Positions 1 through 9,578 of a stretch of 64,000 nt of DNA are shown here, one piece after another. Both the position numbers and the translations under genes were made by a program. Numbering within the stretch: the first letter of the stretch is position 1; each line of letters begins with the position of its first letter. Under the pieces are notes generated by a model. It did not search any database and was not told the origin of the DNA. It saw only the letters and a list, made by a program, of their open reading frames with translations. The DNA is from Synechococcus sp. UW179A (lineage in GTDB: Bacteria; Cyanobacteriota; Cyanobacteriia; PCC-6307; Cyanobiaceae), in assembly GCF_900473965.1 (NCBI RefSeq), contig NZ_UCNJ01000009.1:25591-89590 (forward strand). The letters are read 5' to 3'.

Positions 1-6
1 AAAAAA

Positions 7-342
7 TCAACGGCCATCAAAGGCCTTTAACACCTTATCAAGCACAATGATGTTCCGCATGTGCTGAACCTCAGTTAGTCCGTTCACCTTCATAAACTCA
101 GCGAGACGGTCAGGAAAATCTATAATTTCGCGACCGGTATCAACAAATTGACGAAAAGCCTTAAGCAACTCATCCTTATTATCAGCACGCTGAATAGCAC
201 AGCAGCACCAATTGATTGCCGCATGTTCCTGAAGCTGATATTCTCGGAGCTGATGCTTTAAGGTATTGATCGTTGCTTTTGTTTTTCTTGCATAAAAAGC
301 CCATGCCAAACTAAGAAAGGCCAGAATAATTGTTTGTACCAC
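7..342 (-). CDS. hypothetical protein with one N-terminal membrane segment
   Basis: A 111-residue protein that I do not recognise. The first 17 or so residues form a hydrophobic segment followed by a basic stretch (RKTKATINTLKHQ), which suggests a single membrane anchor with the rest in the cytoplasm. The soluble part is helical and contains a Cys-Cys-Cys run (NWCCCAIQ). The reading frame begins with GTG; I see no better ATG. The gene ends close to the window edge, so its downstream neighbour is not visible. Confidence 0.55.
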   Translation of the reverse strand: MVQTIILAFLSLAWAFYARKTKATINTLKHQLREYQLQEHAAINWCCCAIQRADNKDELLKAFRQFVDTGREIIDFPDRLAEFMKVNGLTEVQHMRNIIVLDKVLKAFDGR

Positions 343-579
343 GCACGCAAGGCGACTAGATCAAGACTAATCAAGCCGGAACGGAGTGTCAAAACAGATC
401 AGCAGTTCATCAACAGAATCGACAAATCAAACAACGCCTGGGGCACGGAATAAAGACCAGCAACCCAGCATTAATGCCAAGCCAATCAGGTCACAAAAGA
501 CATTCAGACCCAGCACAATCTAGACTGTTGTCTTATCAGACTTTAATGTGTAAACTACGAACTAATTCAACATAGCTCT

Positions 580-714
580 GTGAAATATTTACTTCTGCTT
601 GGCCTACTGTTTGTGATCGCAGTTTTGGGAGCTTATTTGAATGGTCAAACAGATACCCCAACAGAAAACCAGGACAATGTTAGAGGAATCTCTGAGTTGC
701 GATTCACAACTTAG
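580..714 (+). CDS. 44-aa small membrane or secreted peptide
   Basis: A short open frame starting with GTG. The first 19 residues (MKYLLLLGLLFVIAVLGAY) are a classic hydrophobic segment. A polar acidic tail (NGQTDTPTENQD and on) follows. It could be a single-pass membrane peptide or a secreted one. A stem-loop lies 13 bp after the stop codon, which supports a separate transcription unit. No known family is recognisable. Confidence 0.45.
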   Translation: MKYLLLLGLLFVIAVLGAYLNGQTDTPTENQDNVRGISELRFTT

Positions 715-727
715 CGACAGCAAGGCC

Positions 728-745
728 TCAGGCCCTTAGGCCTGA
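728..745. terminator. stem-loop after the 44-aa peptide gene
   Basis: A perfect 7-bp stem, TCAGGCC / GGCCTGA, closes a 4-base loop (CTTA). There is no clear T-tract on either side, so it may be a weak terminator or an RNA-stabilising hairpin. Confidence 0.4.
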
Positions 746-829
746 AATCCCATAAGCCAATTTTCTTGCTAACAATTTCCAGCTCTTGTGCGAGGCATGT
801 TCAGGCGTCTTGGGGCATGGAATCGTCTG

Positions 830-1006
830 TTATTGAGCAACGGTTTTCTCTTCAGAGGAAGTCCCATCAATCACCAGTGACTTTTGATTCGACTCTTGCT
901 CTTCAGCCGATTCCTGAAACACGATGTCGATTTCAGCAACCCAAGCAATAATCGCAATTAGACCCACAACGGTGCCGATCCATAAAGCAGTCCGTCGACT
1001 CGACAT
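830..1006 (-). CDS. 58-aa small membrane protein
   Basis: The frame starts with ATG. After a basic N-terminus (MSSRRT) comes a hydrophobic helix (ALWIGTVVGLIAIIAWVA), then an acidic, serine-rich tail of about 33 residues. This predicts a single-pass membrane protein with the tail on the far side. I know no function. It is one of three tiny membrane proteins between 580 and 1252, which suggests a neighbourhood of small strain-variable or stress-type genes. Confidence 0.5.
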   Translation of the reverse strand: MSSRRTALWIGTVVGLIAIIAWVAEIDIVFQESAEEQESNQKSLVIDGTSSEEKTVAQ

Positions 1007-1120
1007 GCGGTTAAAGGCCTAGTGCGTTGAGACTAGTGCCAAAAGACAAGCTGCCAATGCTCGGGACAGGCCTTGTAGCAGTTTGGCCAGGCGTACCAGA
1101 GAGAAAAGCCAAGAGGCAGG

Positions 1121-1252
1121 CTATGGGAGCAAATCAAACCACATAATCAAAACAAAGAAAACAGCCGCAGAAGACAGAGCTGTTGACAAGAATGAAAGCA
1201 ACAGCGTATCGCTCAATCCATGCTGAACATCATATTCAACAACAGTTGACAT
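1121..1252 (-). CDS. 43-aa small membrane protein
   Basis: The frame starts with ATG and encodes an acidic N-terminus (MSTVVEYDVQHGLSDT) followed by a C-terminal hydrophobic helix (LLLSFLSTALSSAAVFFVLIM) ending in WFDLLP. It looks like a tail-anchored single-pass peptide, similar in shape to small photosystem or NDH accessory subunits, but I cannot assign it to one of them. Confidence 0.45.
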   Translation of the reverse strand: MSTVVEYDVQHGLSDTLLLSFLSTALSSAAVFFVLIMWFDLLP

Positions 1253-1570
<318 letters not shown>

Positions 1571-1777
1571 TCACCCACCTTCCATCGATTGTTGATGGCT
1601 GTGCTGACGAAAAAGATCACTGGCCTCATCAATCTCAGTGATTTCAGCATTCTTCTCCATGCTTTCGTCTTGACGACGCTGCTGCTGCTCACGCTCCTGT
1701 TGCTGCTCTTCCCTGCGAACAGCCCGTGCGTAGGCGTCGCTTGAATCAGAACCGGTTCGGCGCTTTTCCGAGCTCAT
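1571..1777 (-). CDS. 68-aa charged, Gln/Glu/Arg-rich hypothetical protein
   Basis: A small, strongly charged protein. Residues 20-40 are a run of Arg, Glu and Gln (RREEQQQEREQQQRRQDE) that would form a single long helix or coiled coil. The ends (MSSEKRRTGSDSSDAYA and HSHQQSMEGG) look disordered. There is no membrane segment. It is divergent from nth, about 80 bp away. I do not recognise a family. The composition is low-complexity but the frame is clean from ATG to stop. Confidence 0.5.
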   Translation of the reverse strand: MSSEKRRTGSDSSDAYARAVRREEQQQEREQQQRRQDESMEKNAEITEIDEASDLFRQHSHQQSMEGG

Positions 1778-1855
1778 GAACCCACAGTTCGAAGCTCTGC
1801 CAATCTCTCATCCCAGGCACGGCGCTGCAATCATGGCTGTCGACCCCAGGGCGTG

Positions 1856-2509
1856 ATGAACAAGGGCGAAAGAGCCAGAGTGATCCTCGATCGGCTGAAC
1901 GAGCAGTACCCCGAGACGCCGATTCCCCTGGATCACAGCGATGCCTTCACGCTGCTGATCGCCGTTCTGCTCAGTGCTCAGTGCACCGACAAAAAGGTGA
2001 ATGAAGTCACTCCAGCCTTGTTTTCTGCTGGGCCAACGCCCGCTGCCATGGCAGCACTCGACGAAACAGAGATCCATAGCCACATCCGTCAGCTGGGACT
2101 GGCGAAAACCAAAGCGCGCAATGTGCACAAACTCGCCCACATCCTGGTGAATGTCCACGACGGAGCAGTGCCACAGAGTTTTGAAGAGCTTGAAGCTCTA
2201 CCGGGTGTCGGTCATAAAACCGCCAGCGTGGTGATGGCGCAGGCCTTCGATGTTCCCGCCTTCCCAGTGGACACTCACATACATCGTCTGGCCCAACGCT
2301 GGGGGCTGAGCAAGGGCGACAGCGTTGTGAAAACGGAAGCCGATCTCAAGGCTCTCTTCCCCAGGGAACACTGGAATCGACTGCACCTACAGATCATTTT
2401 CTACGGCCGCGAGCACTGCACCGCTCGCGGCTGCGATGGCACGGTCTGCAAGCTGTGTCGAGAGCTCTATCCGAAACGCCGCAAGCCGGTGATTTGGCGT
2501 AAACCCTGA
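1856..2509 (+). CDS. nth: endonuclease III (DNA glycosylase/AP lyase)
   Basis: Base-excision repair glycosylase that removes oxidised pyrimidines and nicks abasic sites in the cytoplasm. The protein (217 aa) has the family's helix-hairpin-helix LPGVGHKTA, which holds the catalytic lysine, followed by the catalytic aspartate in FPVDTH. The C-terminal cysteines that normally bind a 4Fe-4S cluster are present in number but not in the usual spacing: they read C-x4-C-x4-C-x2-C (about residues 187-200) rather than C-x6-C-x2-C-x5-C. A GTG directly upstream (1853) is an alternative start. The stop codon overlaps the thiD start (TGATG), so the two are probably cotranscribed. Confidence 0.93.
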   Translation: MNKGERARVILDRLNEQYPETPIPLDHSDAFTLLIAVLLSAQCTDKKVNEVTPALFSAGPTPAAMAALDETEIHSHIRQLGLAKTKARNVHKLAHILVNVHDGAVPQSFEELEALPGVGHKTASVVMAQAFDVPAFPVDTHIHRLAQRWGLSKGDSVVKTEADLKALFPREHWNRLHLQIIFYGREHCTARGCDGTVCKLCRELYPKRRKPVIWRKP

Positions 2510-3330
2510 TGCAGGCCCAACACATCACTCCACCGATCGCCCTCACCATCGCAGGAAGCGATTCAGGAGGAGGTGCCGGGATCCAGGCCGACCTGCGTGC
2601 GTTTATGGCTTTCAGAGTTCATGGCTGTAGTGCCCTGACCTGCGTCACTGCGCAAAACACTTGCGGAGTGTCTCGAGTGGATCCAATCCCGCCCGCAGGC
2701 CTGGAATCACAGCTGCGAGCCATCCAGAACGACCTACCTGTCGATGCACTGAAAACTGGGATGCTGCTGAATACCGAACTGATTCAAACCACTGCTGAAC
2801 TACTCCGGCACTGGACCATTCCCAAGGTGATCGACCCTGTGATGGTGAGCCGCACAGGTGCAGTACTGCTTGAAGCTGACGCGATCGCGGCGCTTCGCTA
2901 CGACCTGCTGCCGCTGGCAACCCTGCTCACCCCGAATCGCCATGAAGCCCGTCTGCTCAGCGGCCATGAGCTGAACAACGACAGTGACACCGAGAAAGCA
3001 GCCGCCGTAATCCACGCTCAGGGCCCCGCAGCAGTTCTGATCAAAAGCGGCAGTGATCGATCCATGGGTGGCCGGGATTTGCTGTTTAACGGCCAACCCC
3101 ACTGGCTTGAAGAAGGAAGGTGGGTGGACACGCCAAATACCCACGGCACAGGCTGCACGCTGTCAGCAGCCATCACCGCAGGACTAGCTCTTGGCAAGGA
3201 TCTCGACGAGGCGATTGCGCTGGCACGTGCGTACGTCAAACAAGGCCTGATGCAGGCCCTAGCCATCGGACAGGGTCAGGGACCGATCTGCCACTGGGTG
3301 GAAATCAGAGACATTAAAGAAAGTGATTGA
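2509..3330 (+). CDS. thiD: hydroxymethylpyrimidine (phosphate) kinase
   Basis: Phosphorylates HMP and HMP-phosphate to give HMP-pyrophosphate in thiamine synthesis. The 273-residue protein has the ribokinase-fold signatures of ThiD: the N-terminal substrate loop [16 protein letters not shown], the central LLTPNRHEA segment, and the ATP/anion-hole motif [12 protein letters not shown], which contains the catalytic cysteine and glycine pair. The start codon overlaps the stop of nth, which suggests translational coupling. No TPP riboswitch is visible upstream, as expected for an internal operon gene. Confidence 0.95.
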   Translation: MQAQHITPPIALTIAGSDSGGGAGIQADLRAFMAFRVHGCSALTCVTAQNTCGVSRVDPIPPAGLESQLRAIQNDLPVDALKTGMLLNTELIQTTAELLRHWTIPKVIDPVMVSRTGAVLLEADAIAALRYDLLPLATLLTPNRHEARLLSGHELNNDSDTEKAAAVIHAQGPAAVLIKSGSDRSMGGRDLLFNGQPHWLEEGRWVDTPNTHGTGCTLSAAITAGLALGKDLDEAIALARAYVKQGLMQALAIGQGQGPICHWVEIRDIKESD

Positions 3331-3379
3331 GAACAAAAGTCAATGTGCTGTTACATTGCTCAACATTCGCATCGGTTCC

Positions 3380-3616
3380 ATGAGTCAGCAGCAGGCAACC
3401 AACAAGTGGTTTCAGGATTCAGCCGCCCGCGCCATCCATGAACAACAGCTCGAACAGGTGGAACGTTTCAACGGGCGTGCCGCCATGTTGGGCATCGTGA
3501 TTGGCGTCTTGACTGAAGCCATCACAGGTCAGGGAATCGTCCATCAGATCGGACTCGGACCACTCGTTGATGGATACGTCGCCTGCAGCGCCAAATATCT
3601 TCCCTTCTGTTTCTGA
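3380..3616 (+). CDS. hli: high-light-inducible protein (Hlip)
   Basis: A 78-residue one-helix member of the chlorophyll a/b-binding superfamily. The diagnostic helix ERFNGRAAMLGIVIGVLTEA contains the Glu and Asn/Arg residues that bind chlorophyll in Hlips. These proteins sit in the thylakoid membrane and protect newly made or damaged photosystem II under light stress. The frame opens further upstream (to 3323), but the ATG at 3380 gives the normal Hlip length; the longer version would add residues unlike the family. It stands alone between thiD and a small hypothetical gene and is followed by a stem-loop. Its extended hydrophobic C-terminus (VACSAKYLPFCF) is slightly unusual. Confidence 0.92.
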   Translation: MSQQQATNKWFQDSAARAIHEQQLEQVERFNGRAAMLGIVIGVLTEAITGQGIVHQIGLGPLVDGYVACSAKYLPFCF

Positions 3617-3625
3617 CTCGCGTGC

Positions 3626-3657
3626 AGACCTGCAAGTCTCAGTCCGCCTGCAGGTCT
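3626..3657. terminator. stem-loop after the Hlip gene
   Basis: A perfect 9-bp stem, AGACCTGCA / TGCAGGTCT, with a 14-base loop, lies 10 bp after the hli stop codon. There is no T-tract, so it may stabilise the short hli transcript rather than terminate it. Confidence 0.45.
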
Positions 3658-3690
3658 CACTCCTAGGTTGAAGTCAGTCGACCCAGAGGC

Positions 3691-3960
3691 ATGGCTCGCA
3701 AGCGTCGCAAACTGAGCAAGGAGATGGAGGCTGAGATCAAGGCAGCCGAGAAGAAAGTGGAATTTGTCTCGGCGATGATCAGAGACATCCGCGAGGAAGA
3801 CGTACAAAACGAGTACGCGGAAGCCTTTGCCCAGGTTCATGCCGCTTGCACCCACCTGGCAGCGCTTTACGTCACCGAGGGGGTGACCGAAGAAAGCGAG
3901 GGAACTCTTGCTCTCTACAAAGGCCTTTTGGCGCGCTTCGAAGAGGAATACGAGCTCTGA
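3691..3960 (+). CDS. 89-aa conserved-looking helical protein
   Basis: An entirely charged, helical small protein (MARKRRKLSKEMEAEIKAAEKK at the start, then acidic helices ending LLARFEEEYEL). The basic N-terminus could bind nucleic acid and the rest could form a helical bundle. There is no membrane segment. I do not recognise a named family. Reading-frame quality and codon use match the housekeeping neighbours, so I regard it as a real gene. Confidence 0.65.
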   Translation: MARKRRKLSKEMEAEIKAAEKKVEFVSAMIRDIREEDVQNEYAEAFAQVHAACTHLAALYVTEGVTEESEGTLALYKGLLARFEEEYEL

Positions 3961-4041
3961 ACTTGAGCCGCAGGTCACAGTGCCACCCATGGCCGAGCCG
4001 CTGGAAGCCGGTACAACCGGTGCATCAAGTACATCCAAGCC

Positions 4042-4584
4042 ATGGCAGACCAGGGCCCAAAGACCCCACAAAGCTCGGACCCACGTTGGTTCGTTCTGAT
4101 GATGGCCAGCCGCTGGCCGCTGGCTGTGGTCATTGCCGCATGGGCCATTGCCGTGGCTGCCATTCAGATTCTTCGCCAACCGATTCCCATTGGCTTGCCA
4201 CTCAATCAGCCATTTCCCGTGCGGCTCGTCGGTGGCATCACCGTCGACAAACTCTCTGCACCGGTCAGCGTGAAAGGCGAGGAGCCCCTGTCGATCGAAG
4301 CTGTCAAGGTGTTACCCGTCAGTGGTGACGTGGGAGTCCCCAAAGGTGTAGCTGTGACTCAACCAGTCAATGTCGAGGGCGGAGTCTCCGTGGATGGTTC
4401 CGTCACGGTGGGAGAGGTCACCGCTCCTGTCAGCGTGAATGGCCCCGAGGGAGGCCCAGTGCTGGTCGGCACTCCCGACGGGGAACTGCTGAATGTGACC
4501 GGAGGAGTGAAAGTGGATTCTGTTGGAGGCAAGATCAACGTGCAGCTGCGCGATGCCGCCAAATCCGTCCTGCCAATCCCCTGA
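4042..4584 (+). CDS. membrane-anchored Val/Gly-rich repeat protein
   Basis: A 180-residue protein of unknown function. Residues 1-18 are polar, residues 19-43 form one membrane helix (FVLMMASRWPLAVVIAAWAIA...), and the rest is an imperfect repetitive beta-rich region. That region alternates valine with glycine, proline and acidic residues, for example VEGGVSVDGSVTVGEV and TGGVKVDSVGGKINVQL. The pattern suggests an extracytoplasmic beta-solenoid or stacked beta-hairpins held at the membrane by the N-terminal anchor. It lies 5 bp upstream of the PfkB-type kinase, so cotranscription is likely, but no functional link is obvious. Confidence 0.6.
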   Translation: MADQGPKTPQSSDPRWFVLMMASRWPLAVVIAAWAIAVAAIQILRQPIPIGLPLNQPFPVRLVGGITVDKLSAPVSVKGEEPLSIEAVKVLPVSGDVGVPKGVAVTQPVNVEGGVSVDGSVTVGEVTAPVSVNGPEGGPVLVGTPDGELLNVTGGVKVDSVGGKINVQLRDAAKSVLPIP

Positions 4585-4588
4585 CGCA

Positions 4589-5422
4589 ATGCCCACGCCT
4601 TTGGACCGCGAGTTGAAATCTCTCAAACTGGCGGTGGTGGGGCATCAGGAATGGGTCACCTTTCTGGAGGTCGATGCACTGCCCAGGCCTGGCAGAATCG
4701 GCAGAGCATTCCGAGACCTCGAAGAACCGGCCGGTGCCGGACCTGTGATTGCTGTCCAGCTGGCACGCCTCACTGGTCAAAGAGTCCTCTTTTTCACAGC
4801 ACTCGGCCGGGATGCGATTGGCCAACGCAGCGAACAGCGCCTCAGAGAGCTAGGCATTGAACCGGTGGTTGCCTGGCGCGACAAGCCCAGTCGCCGTGGA
4901 ATCAGCCTGATGGATCCCAGCGGTGACCGCGCGATCACGGTCATTGGAGAGCGTTTGATGCCTACGGCTGAAGATGAACTCGGATGGGAAAGACTTGCCG
5001 ACTGCGACGGCGTTTTCGTCTCGGCTACCGACTGCGATGGCCTCCGCCAGGCTCGCCAGGCAAAGGTCCTGAGTGCAACACCACGGCTGGGCCTCTCGGT
5101 TTTACAGCAAGCATCCGTGCCACTGGATGCCTTGATCGGCAGCGGTCTGGACCCGGGTGAACAGGTTCCCGACAACTGTCTTCATCCTGCACCCACCGTT
5201 CGCATCGCCACGGAGGGTGAGGCCGGAGGCCTGATGATTCCCGGCGGACGTTTTGATGCTGTGGAACTGCCAGGCCAGATGGTGGAGACCTATGGATGTG
5301 GTGACAGCTTTGCCGCAGGTGTCACCGCAGGACTAAGCGCAGGTTGGAGCACCCATCAGGCCGTTGCGCTTGGAGCGCGCTGCGGCGCAGCCTGTGCTAC
5401 ACGCTTCGGGCCTTACGGCTGA
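4589..5422 (+). CDS. PfkB-family carbohydrate kinase
   Basis: A 277-residue ribokinase-fold sugar kinase. The C-terminal signature ETYGCGDSFAAGVTAGL holds the catalytic aspartate and anion hole of the PfkB family. The N-terminal half has the expected GAGPVIAVQLARLTGQ and FFTALGRDAIGQ strands, which correspond to the glycine-rich and lid regions. The substrate cannot be told from sequence; adenosine, ribose or another sugar are possible. I chose the ATG at 4589, just after the previous gene; upstream in-frame codons would only add residues overlapping that gene. It converges on a small secreted protein, with a stem-loop between them. Confidence 0.85.
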   Translation: MPTPLDRELKSLKLAVVGHQEWVTFLEVDALPRPGRIGRAFRDLEEPAGAGPVIAVQLARLTGQRVLFFTALGRDAIGQRSEQRLRELGIEPVVAWRDKPSRRGISLMDPSGDRAITVIGERLMPTAEDELGWERLADCDGVFVSATDCDGLRQARQAKVLSATPRLGLSVLQQASVPLDALIGSGLDPGEQVPDNCLHPAPTVRIATEGEAGGLMIPGGRFDAVELPGQMVETYGCGDSFAAGVTAGLSAGWSTHQAVALGARCGAACATRFGPYG

Positions 5423-5487
5423 AGCAGATCCGTTCGGCGTCCGAAAAGATCAGCAACGAACACCCCTCTTGATTCAACGCGTTTTCA

Positions 5488-5511
5488 CTGATGCTCACAT
5501 TGATGCATCAG
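5488..5511. terminator. stem-loop between convergent genes
   Basis: A perfect 7-bp stem, CTGATGC / GCATCAG, with a 10-base loop lies between the kinase gene and the convergent gene at 5539. The repeated word GCTCACATTGA flanks it. The same 7-bp stem recurs at 55436-55456 with a different loop. Confidence 0.4.
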
Positions 5512-5538
5512 GCTCACATTGAGAAGAGGTGGAAGAAA

Positions 5539-5784
5539 TCATTCAAATGTGATTTGGCAGCGGTAGCGATAGCCCCTGCCTGTTCCAATTCTGATGCAGG
5601 ATGTGTTTGTGATAGTTGCACCCTGTGGCACTTTTGACATGAGGTTGTTCAATGTCACCTCTTCGCTTGTGTGACCGAGTCTGATCAAGGTTTTGGGCTC
5701 TGCTTGAACCACGGGAACGCAAGCAAGCAAACCCATGAGAAGCTTTATCGAGATCGACTTGAAGAGGATTTTCGACAACACCAC
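5539..5784 (-). CDS. 81-aa secreted hypothetical protein
   Basis: The first 29 residues form a signal peptide (basic MVLSKILFKSISIK, hydrophobic LLMGLLACVPVV, cleavage after VQA). The mature part is about 50 residues, contains two cysteines (NTSCIRIG and YRCQITFE) that could form a disulphide, and is mostly beta-like. It is probably periplasmic. I know no function. Confidence 0.6.
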   Translation of the reverse strand: MVLSKILFKSISIKLLMGLLACVPVVQAEPKTLIRLGHTSEEVTLNNLMSKVPQGATITNTSCIRIGTGRGYRYRCQITFE

Positions 5785-5831
5785 AAATCGCTGCTAAGAC
5801 TCTTGAATAACAAGTTCGGCATCATAAACGG

Positions 5832-6056
5832 ATGAAATTTGAATTCACAAAGGAGGAATTTGATGAAATAATTGCTGCTGCCAAAGAGGCAAGGATTCGC
5901 TGGAAAAAAGCCAGAACATTATGGAGAGTGGGACATCACGCTTATCTCAAGCACAATGAACAGGAGCTTGAAGAAAACATCGAACGATTTAAGCAAACTG
6001 AAAAAATGCTGATTGATCGCTACAAAACCGTCACTGGCGAAGACTGGCATCGGTGA
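5832..6056 (+). CDS. 74-aa helical hypothetical protein
   Basis: A small, highly charged, all-helical protein (MKFEFTKEEFDEIIAAAKEARIRWKKA at its start, broken here into its natural helices). A Shine-Dalgarno-like AAAGGAGG occurs inside the gene near codon 7, not before the start, so it does not help choose the start. It is divergent from the secreted protein at 5539 and ends just before the convergent HIT gene. No family is recognised. Confidence 0.5.
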   Translation: MKFEFTKEEFDEIIAAAKEARIRWKKARTLWRVGHHAYLKHNEQELEENIERFKQTEKMLIDRYKTVTGEDWHR

Positions 6057-6077
6057 GTCTTGCAACGGCAGGTTGGA

Positions 6078-6551
6078 TCAACTCAGGAATGCCGGTGCCA
6101 AAACTCTGGCACGCAGCAACCAGTCATCGACACGCTCAATGGAAGCTGCCTTGGCCTTTCCCACTTCGACATCGCGATAGAGATCAGCGATCTTCCATGC
6201 GCTGGTGCGTGGATCATCACCAGAACGCGGGATCAAATGCAGATGAAGATGTCGGGCACCCTCTCCAAAGGCAATGGCATAGACGCGATCGCAGCCTGTG
6301 ACCTCACGAATTAACTGGGAGGCTCGTTGCACAACATCGCCCCACTGCCGCGCTTCGTCGGGGGCAAAGTTCATCGGACCACCAATGTGTCGCCGGGAAT
6401 CCAACAGACACCAGCCGGTCAAGGGAGCAGGGCAAGGATGATGTCGCAGCAACCAGAGATCACTTCGCCAAACCTCATGGGACGTCAGCTCAGCCTCGTC
6501 GCCATGCAAGGAACAGATTGCGCAGGAGGCTTTCGGCTCCAGAGAAACCAT
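6078..6551 (-). CDS. HIT-family nucleotide-binding protein
   Basis: A histidine-triad protein of about 157 residues. The signature HLHLHLIPR near residue 112 gives the triad (H-x-H-x-H) that attacks the phosphate of nucleotide substrates. A Cys-x-x-Cys (ASCAICSLHG) near the N-terminus resembles the zinc-binding knuckle of some HIT hydrolases. The substrate is unknown; AMP-NH2, Ap4A-type or other nucleotide conjugates are typical. The frame could begin nine residues earlier (6578), but the ATG at 6551 places the CxxC near the usual position. Confidence 0.8.
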   Translation of the reverse strand: MVSLEPKASCAICSLHGDEAELTSHEVWRSDLWLLRHHPCPAPLTGWCLLDSRRHIGGPMNFAPDEARQWGDVVQRASQLIREVTGCDRVYAIAFGEGARHLHLHLIPRSGDDPRTSAWKIADLYRDVEVGKAKAASIERVDDWLLRARVLAPAFLS

Positions 6552-6626
6552 GGACTTGAGGGAACGACCTGAGCTCACTCTGTCTGCGTCCCAGAAAAGG
6601 AGGGGGTTTTCGATGGCAATGGGCTC

Positions 6627-7666
<1,040 letters not shown>

Positions 7667-7714
7667 ACCTTCTCAGGTCTTTCAGCGCAGCTCAGTTCCG
7701 AAAAGAATAATGAG

Positions 7715-8950
7715 CTACTTCTTGGCGGTGGCAACTTGCTTTTGTTGATCTAGAAGATTAGCCAAAGATTGTTGACAAGTCCAACGAAGTGGAACCCAGG
7801 CGGCAGTCTTGGAGAGTTCGTCCAATAAATCCATCTGGTCGAAAAGCTGTAAATCAACACAAGCCCAGGCAGCCGCAATTCTCGACTTGGTGTATTGAGG
7901 AGTTGTCTCCGCAAGAGCTGACCTAATCAAATCACCTTTCTCTTGTATTTTGCGCAAACCTATGATGCAAGTTAAATAATAATGAGTGACATAATCAGAC
8001 CATAATCTTTCCTGCATACTTTCAATCAAATTCAAACATTGATCACGCTCAATTCGCATCATACTGGCCGCAGCTCCATATTGTCGAGCCTCATCACGGT
8101 GACTGAGATTTTGCTCAATCTCATCAGGATTATCACCACACTGCCACTCCTTCTTTATATCCAACAACAGAGGATTATCCCGCAAAAGCTGTTTTAATAA
8201 AACCTGATTCTGTGGCTCAGAGACTGAGTTGTTGGCATCAACAATTTGAAAGAAACTTTTAGCTCTCAACGACATGGATACCGGAGCACGAATCAAATCA
8301 GGAAGAAGAGCTTCATCACCAGAGTCTCCAATATCGATAACCGCGGAACGCCGCTTACCAGCAACAAGATCAGTGAGACATGCCAGCAAGGGCTTCATCA
8401 GCTCGACTTCACCGTAAAGCAGTGCTATGCAGGCCCTAGCTGCACCAGAAACCAAGAGACTTTCGTGATCGCATAAACCGCCAATCCGCTCCTTTGACTG
8501 AGCACTTTTAATACGAAGCCTCGTGAAAAGCTGAATCACCGCACGTGCTTGTGTGACTTCTCCATCCAACAGATTGAGAAGATGATTTTCCTCGTCTTCA
8601 CTTGGCGACCAGCCAATTCTGATCAGTGCAGATAAGGAATTAATCACTGCCTCCGTATCAGTACACCTCAGGACTTCAACCAATGCAGGAATCGCCTTTG
8701 CATCCTTCCTTCTACCCAGTGCTTCGACAGCCTTACGTCGAGTTATCCTATCGAACAATTCATCAACTTTGAGATCACTAGTCGCCCTGATCAAAGCATC
8801 AAGAGTTTCATCGCAATCACACAAGCCTAATCTGGTGGCCGCAAAATAGCGATCAGCAGGTCTTTCAACAGAGTCTGTTTTGGCGAACAATAAATGAAGT
8901 GCATCAGACTTTGATATTCCTTGAACCAAAACATCGAATCGCTCTGCCAT
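7715..8950 (-). CDS. HEAT-repeat bilin lyase, CpeY/MpeU/MpeZ type
   Basis: A 411-residue all-helical protein built of HEAT-like repeats, for example YFAATRLGLCDCDETLDALI and RKAVEALGRRKDAKAIPALV in the first third. Length and repeat layout match the E/F-clan phycobilin lyases that attach, and sometimes isomerise, phycoerythrobilin on cysteines of phycoerythrin I or II. Its position outside a phycobilisome cluster is compatible with MpeU, which I think the most likely identity, but I cannot separate MpeU, MpeY, MpeZ and CpeY by eye. It implies that the organism makes phycoerythrin. Codon use is more AT-rich than the preceding gap1. A small RHH-like gene lies upstream on the same strand. Confidence 0.72.
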   Translation of the reverse strand: MAERFDVLVQGISKSDALHLLFAKTDSVERPADRYFAATRLGLCDCDETLDALIRATSDLKVDELFDRITRRKAVEALGRRKDAKAIPALVEVLRCTDTEAVINSLSALIRIGWSPSEDEENHLLNLLDGEVTQARAVIQLFTRLRIKSAQSKERIGGLCDHESLLVSGAARACIALLYGEVELMKPLLACLTDLVAGKRRSAVIDIGDSGDEALLPDLIRAPVSMSLRAKSFFQIVDANNSVSEPQNQVLLKQLLRDNPLLLDIKKEWQCGDNPDEIEQNLSHRDEARQYGAAASMMRIERDQCLNLIESMQERLWSDYVTHYYLTCIIGLRKIQEKGDLIRSALAETTPQYTKSRIAAAWACVDLQLFDQMDLLDELSKTAAWVPLRWTCQQSLANLLDQQKQVATAKK

Positions 8951-9198
8951 ACCCCTACAACATTAAACAAAGAACCTTAAACTATCGCCAAGCCAAGGGA
9001 AGAGAAAACATTCAAGCAAAGGCGTTACAGTTTTTAATTACATCTTCTCTCAAAACAATAACTCGGAAAAACAATACTGTTGCCAGCTTAATCAGACTGG
9101 CTCAAACCCTCTTACTTAAACCAACAACAGCAAAATCACAGGAGACTCCATATCACTAGAGAAACAAAAAGCGATCTTGAATGAAACAATCAAAAAGA

Positions 9199-9366
9199 TT
9201 ACTTGGCACGATGGTCAACCAATTCAATAAGATGAGCATCATGCTTATTACAGAAATCAGAAACACACTCTCGCAAAATATGCCCAATAGAAACCCCTTC
9301 GGTATAACAGAGAAGTTTTAAATTCTTATGGAGTTCATCGCTGAGCTCAAACGTGACTCGTTTCAT
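9199..9366 (-). CDS. 55-aa ribbon-helix-helix-like small protein
   Basis: The frame starts with ATG and reads MKRVTFELSDELHKNLKLLC followed by YTEGVSIGHILRECVSDFC. A short beta strand, then two helices with a Ser/Gly turn, is the layout of an RHH (Arc/CopG-type) DNA-binding protein. It lies about 250 bp upstream of the bilin lyase on the same strand and is divergent from the Nif11-like gene, so it could regulate either. That role is inferred from position only. Confidence 0.6.
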   Translation of the reverse strand: MKRVTFELSDELHKNLKLLCYTEGVSIGHILRECVSDFCNKHDAHLIELVDHRAK

Positions 9367-9578
9367 CTAAAGACAGCGGACATAATTAGGAGCGTAAAAA
9401 AGAAAAAGCCCTAATCCATTTATCCTAGATCTTTTAACAAGAAATGGATTCAGAAAGCTATTCAGTTTACAAAGCTCAACAGCGACGACCCATGGTGCAA
9501 GCAAATATTGCAATCACAAGCTTGATGGCAATCAGAGAATCTCAGAGCAGTAAATTGATGGAAACATCCAGGAGCCCA

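Noticed and set aside
8899..9159. Plus-strand frame of 86 codons overlapping the start of the bilin lyase
   Set aside because: It begins inside the lyase gene on the opposite strand, is rich in Thr, Lys and Gln without pattern, and occupies the likely promoter region.
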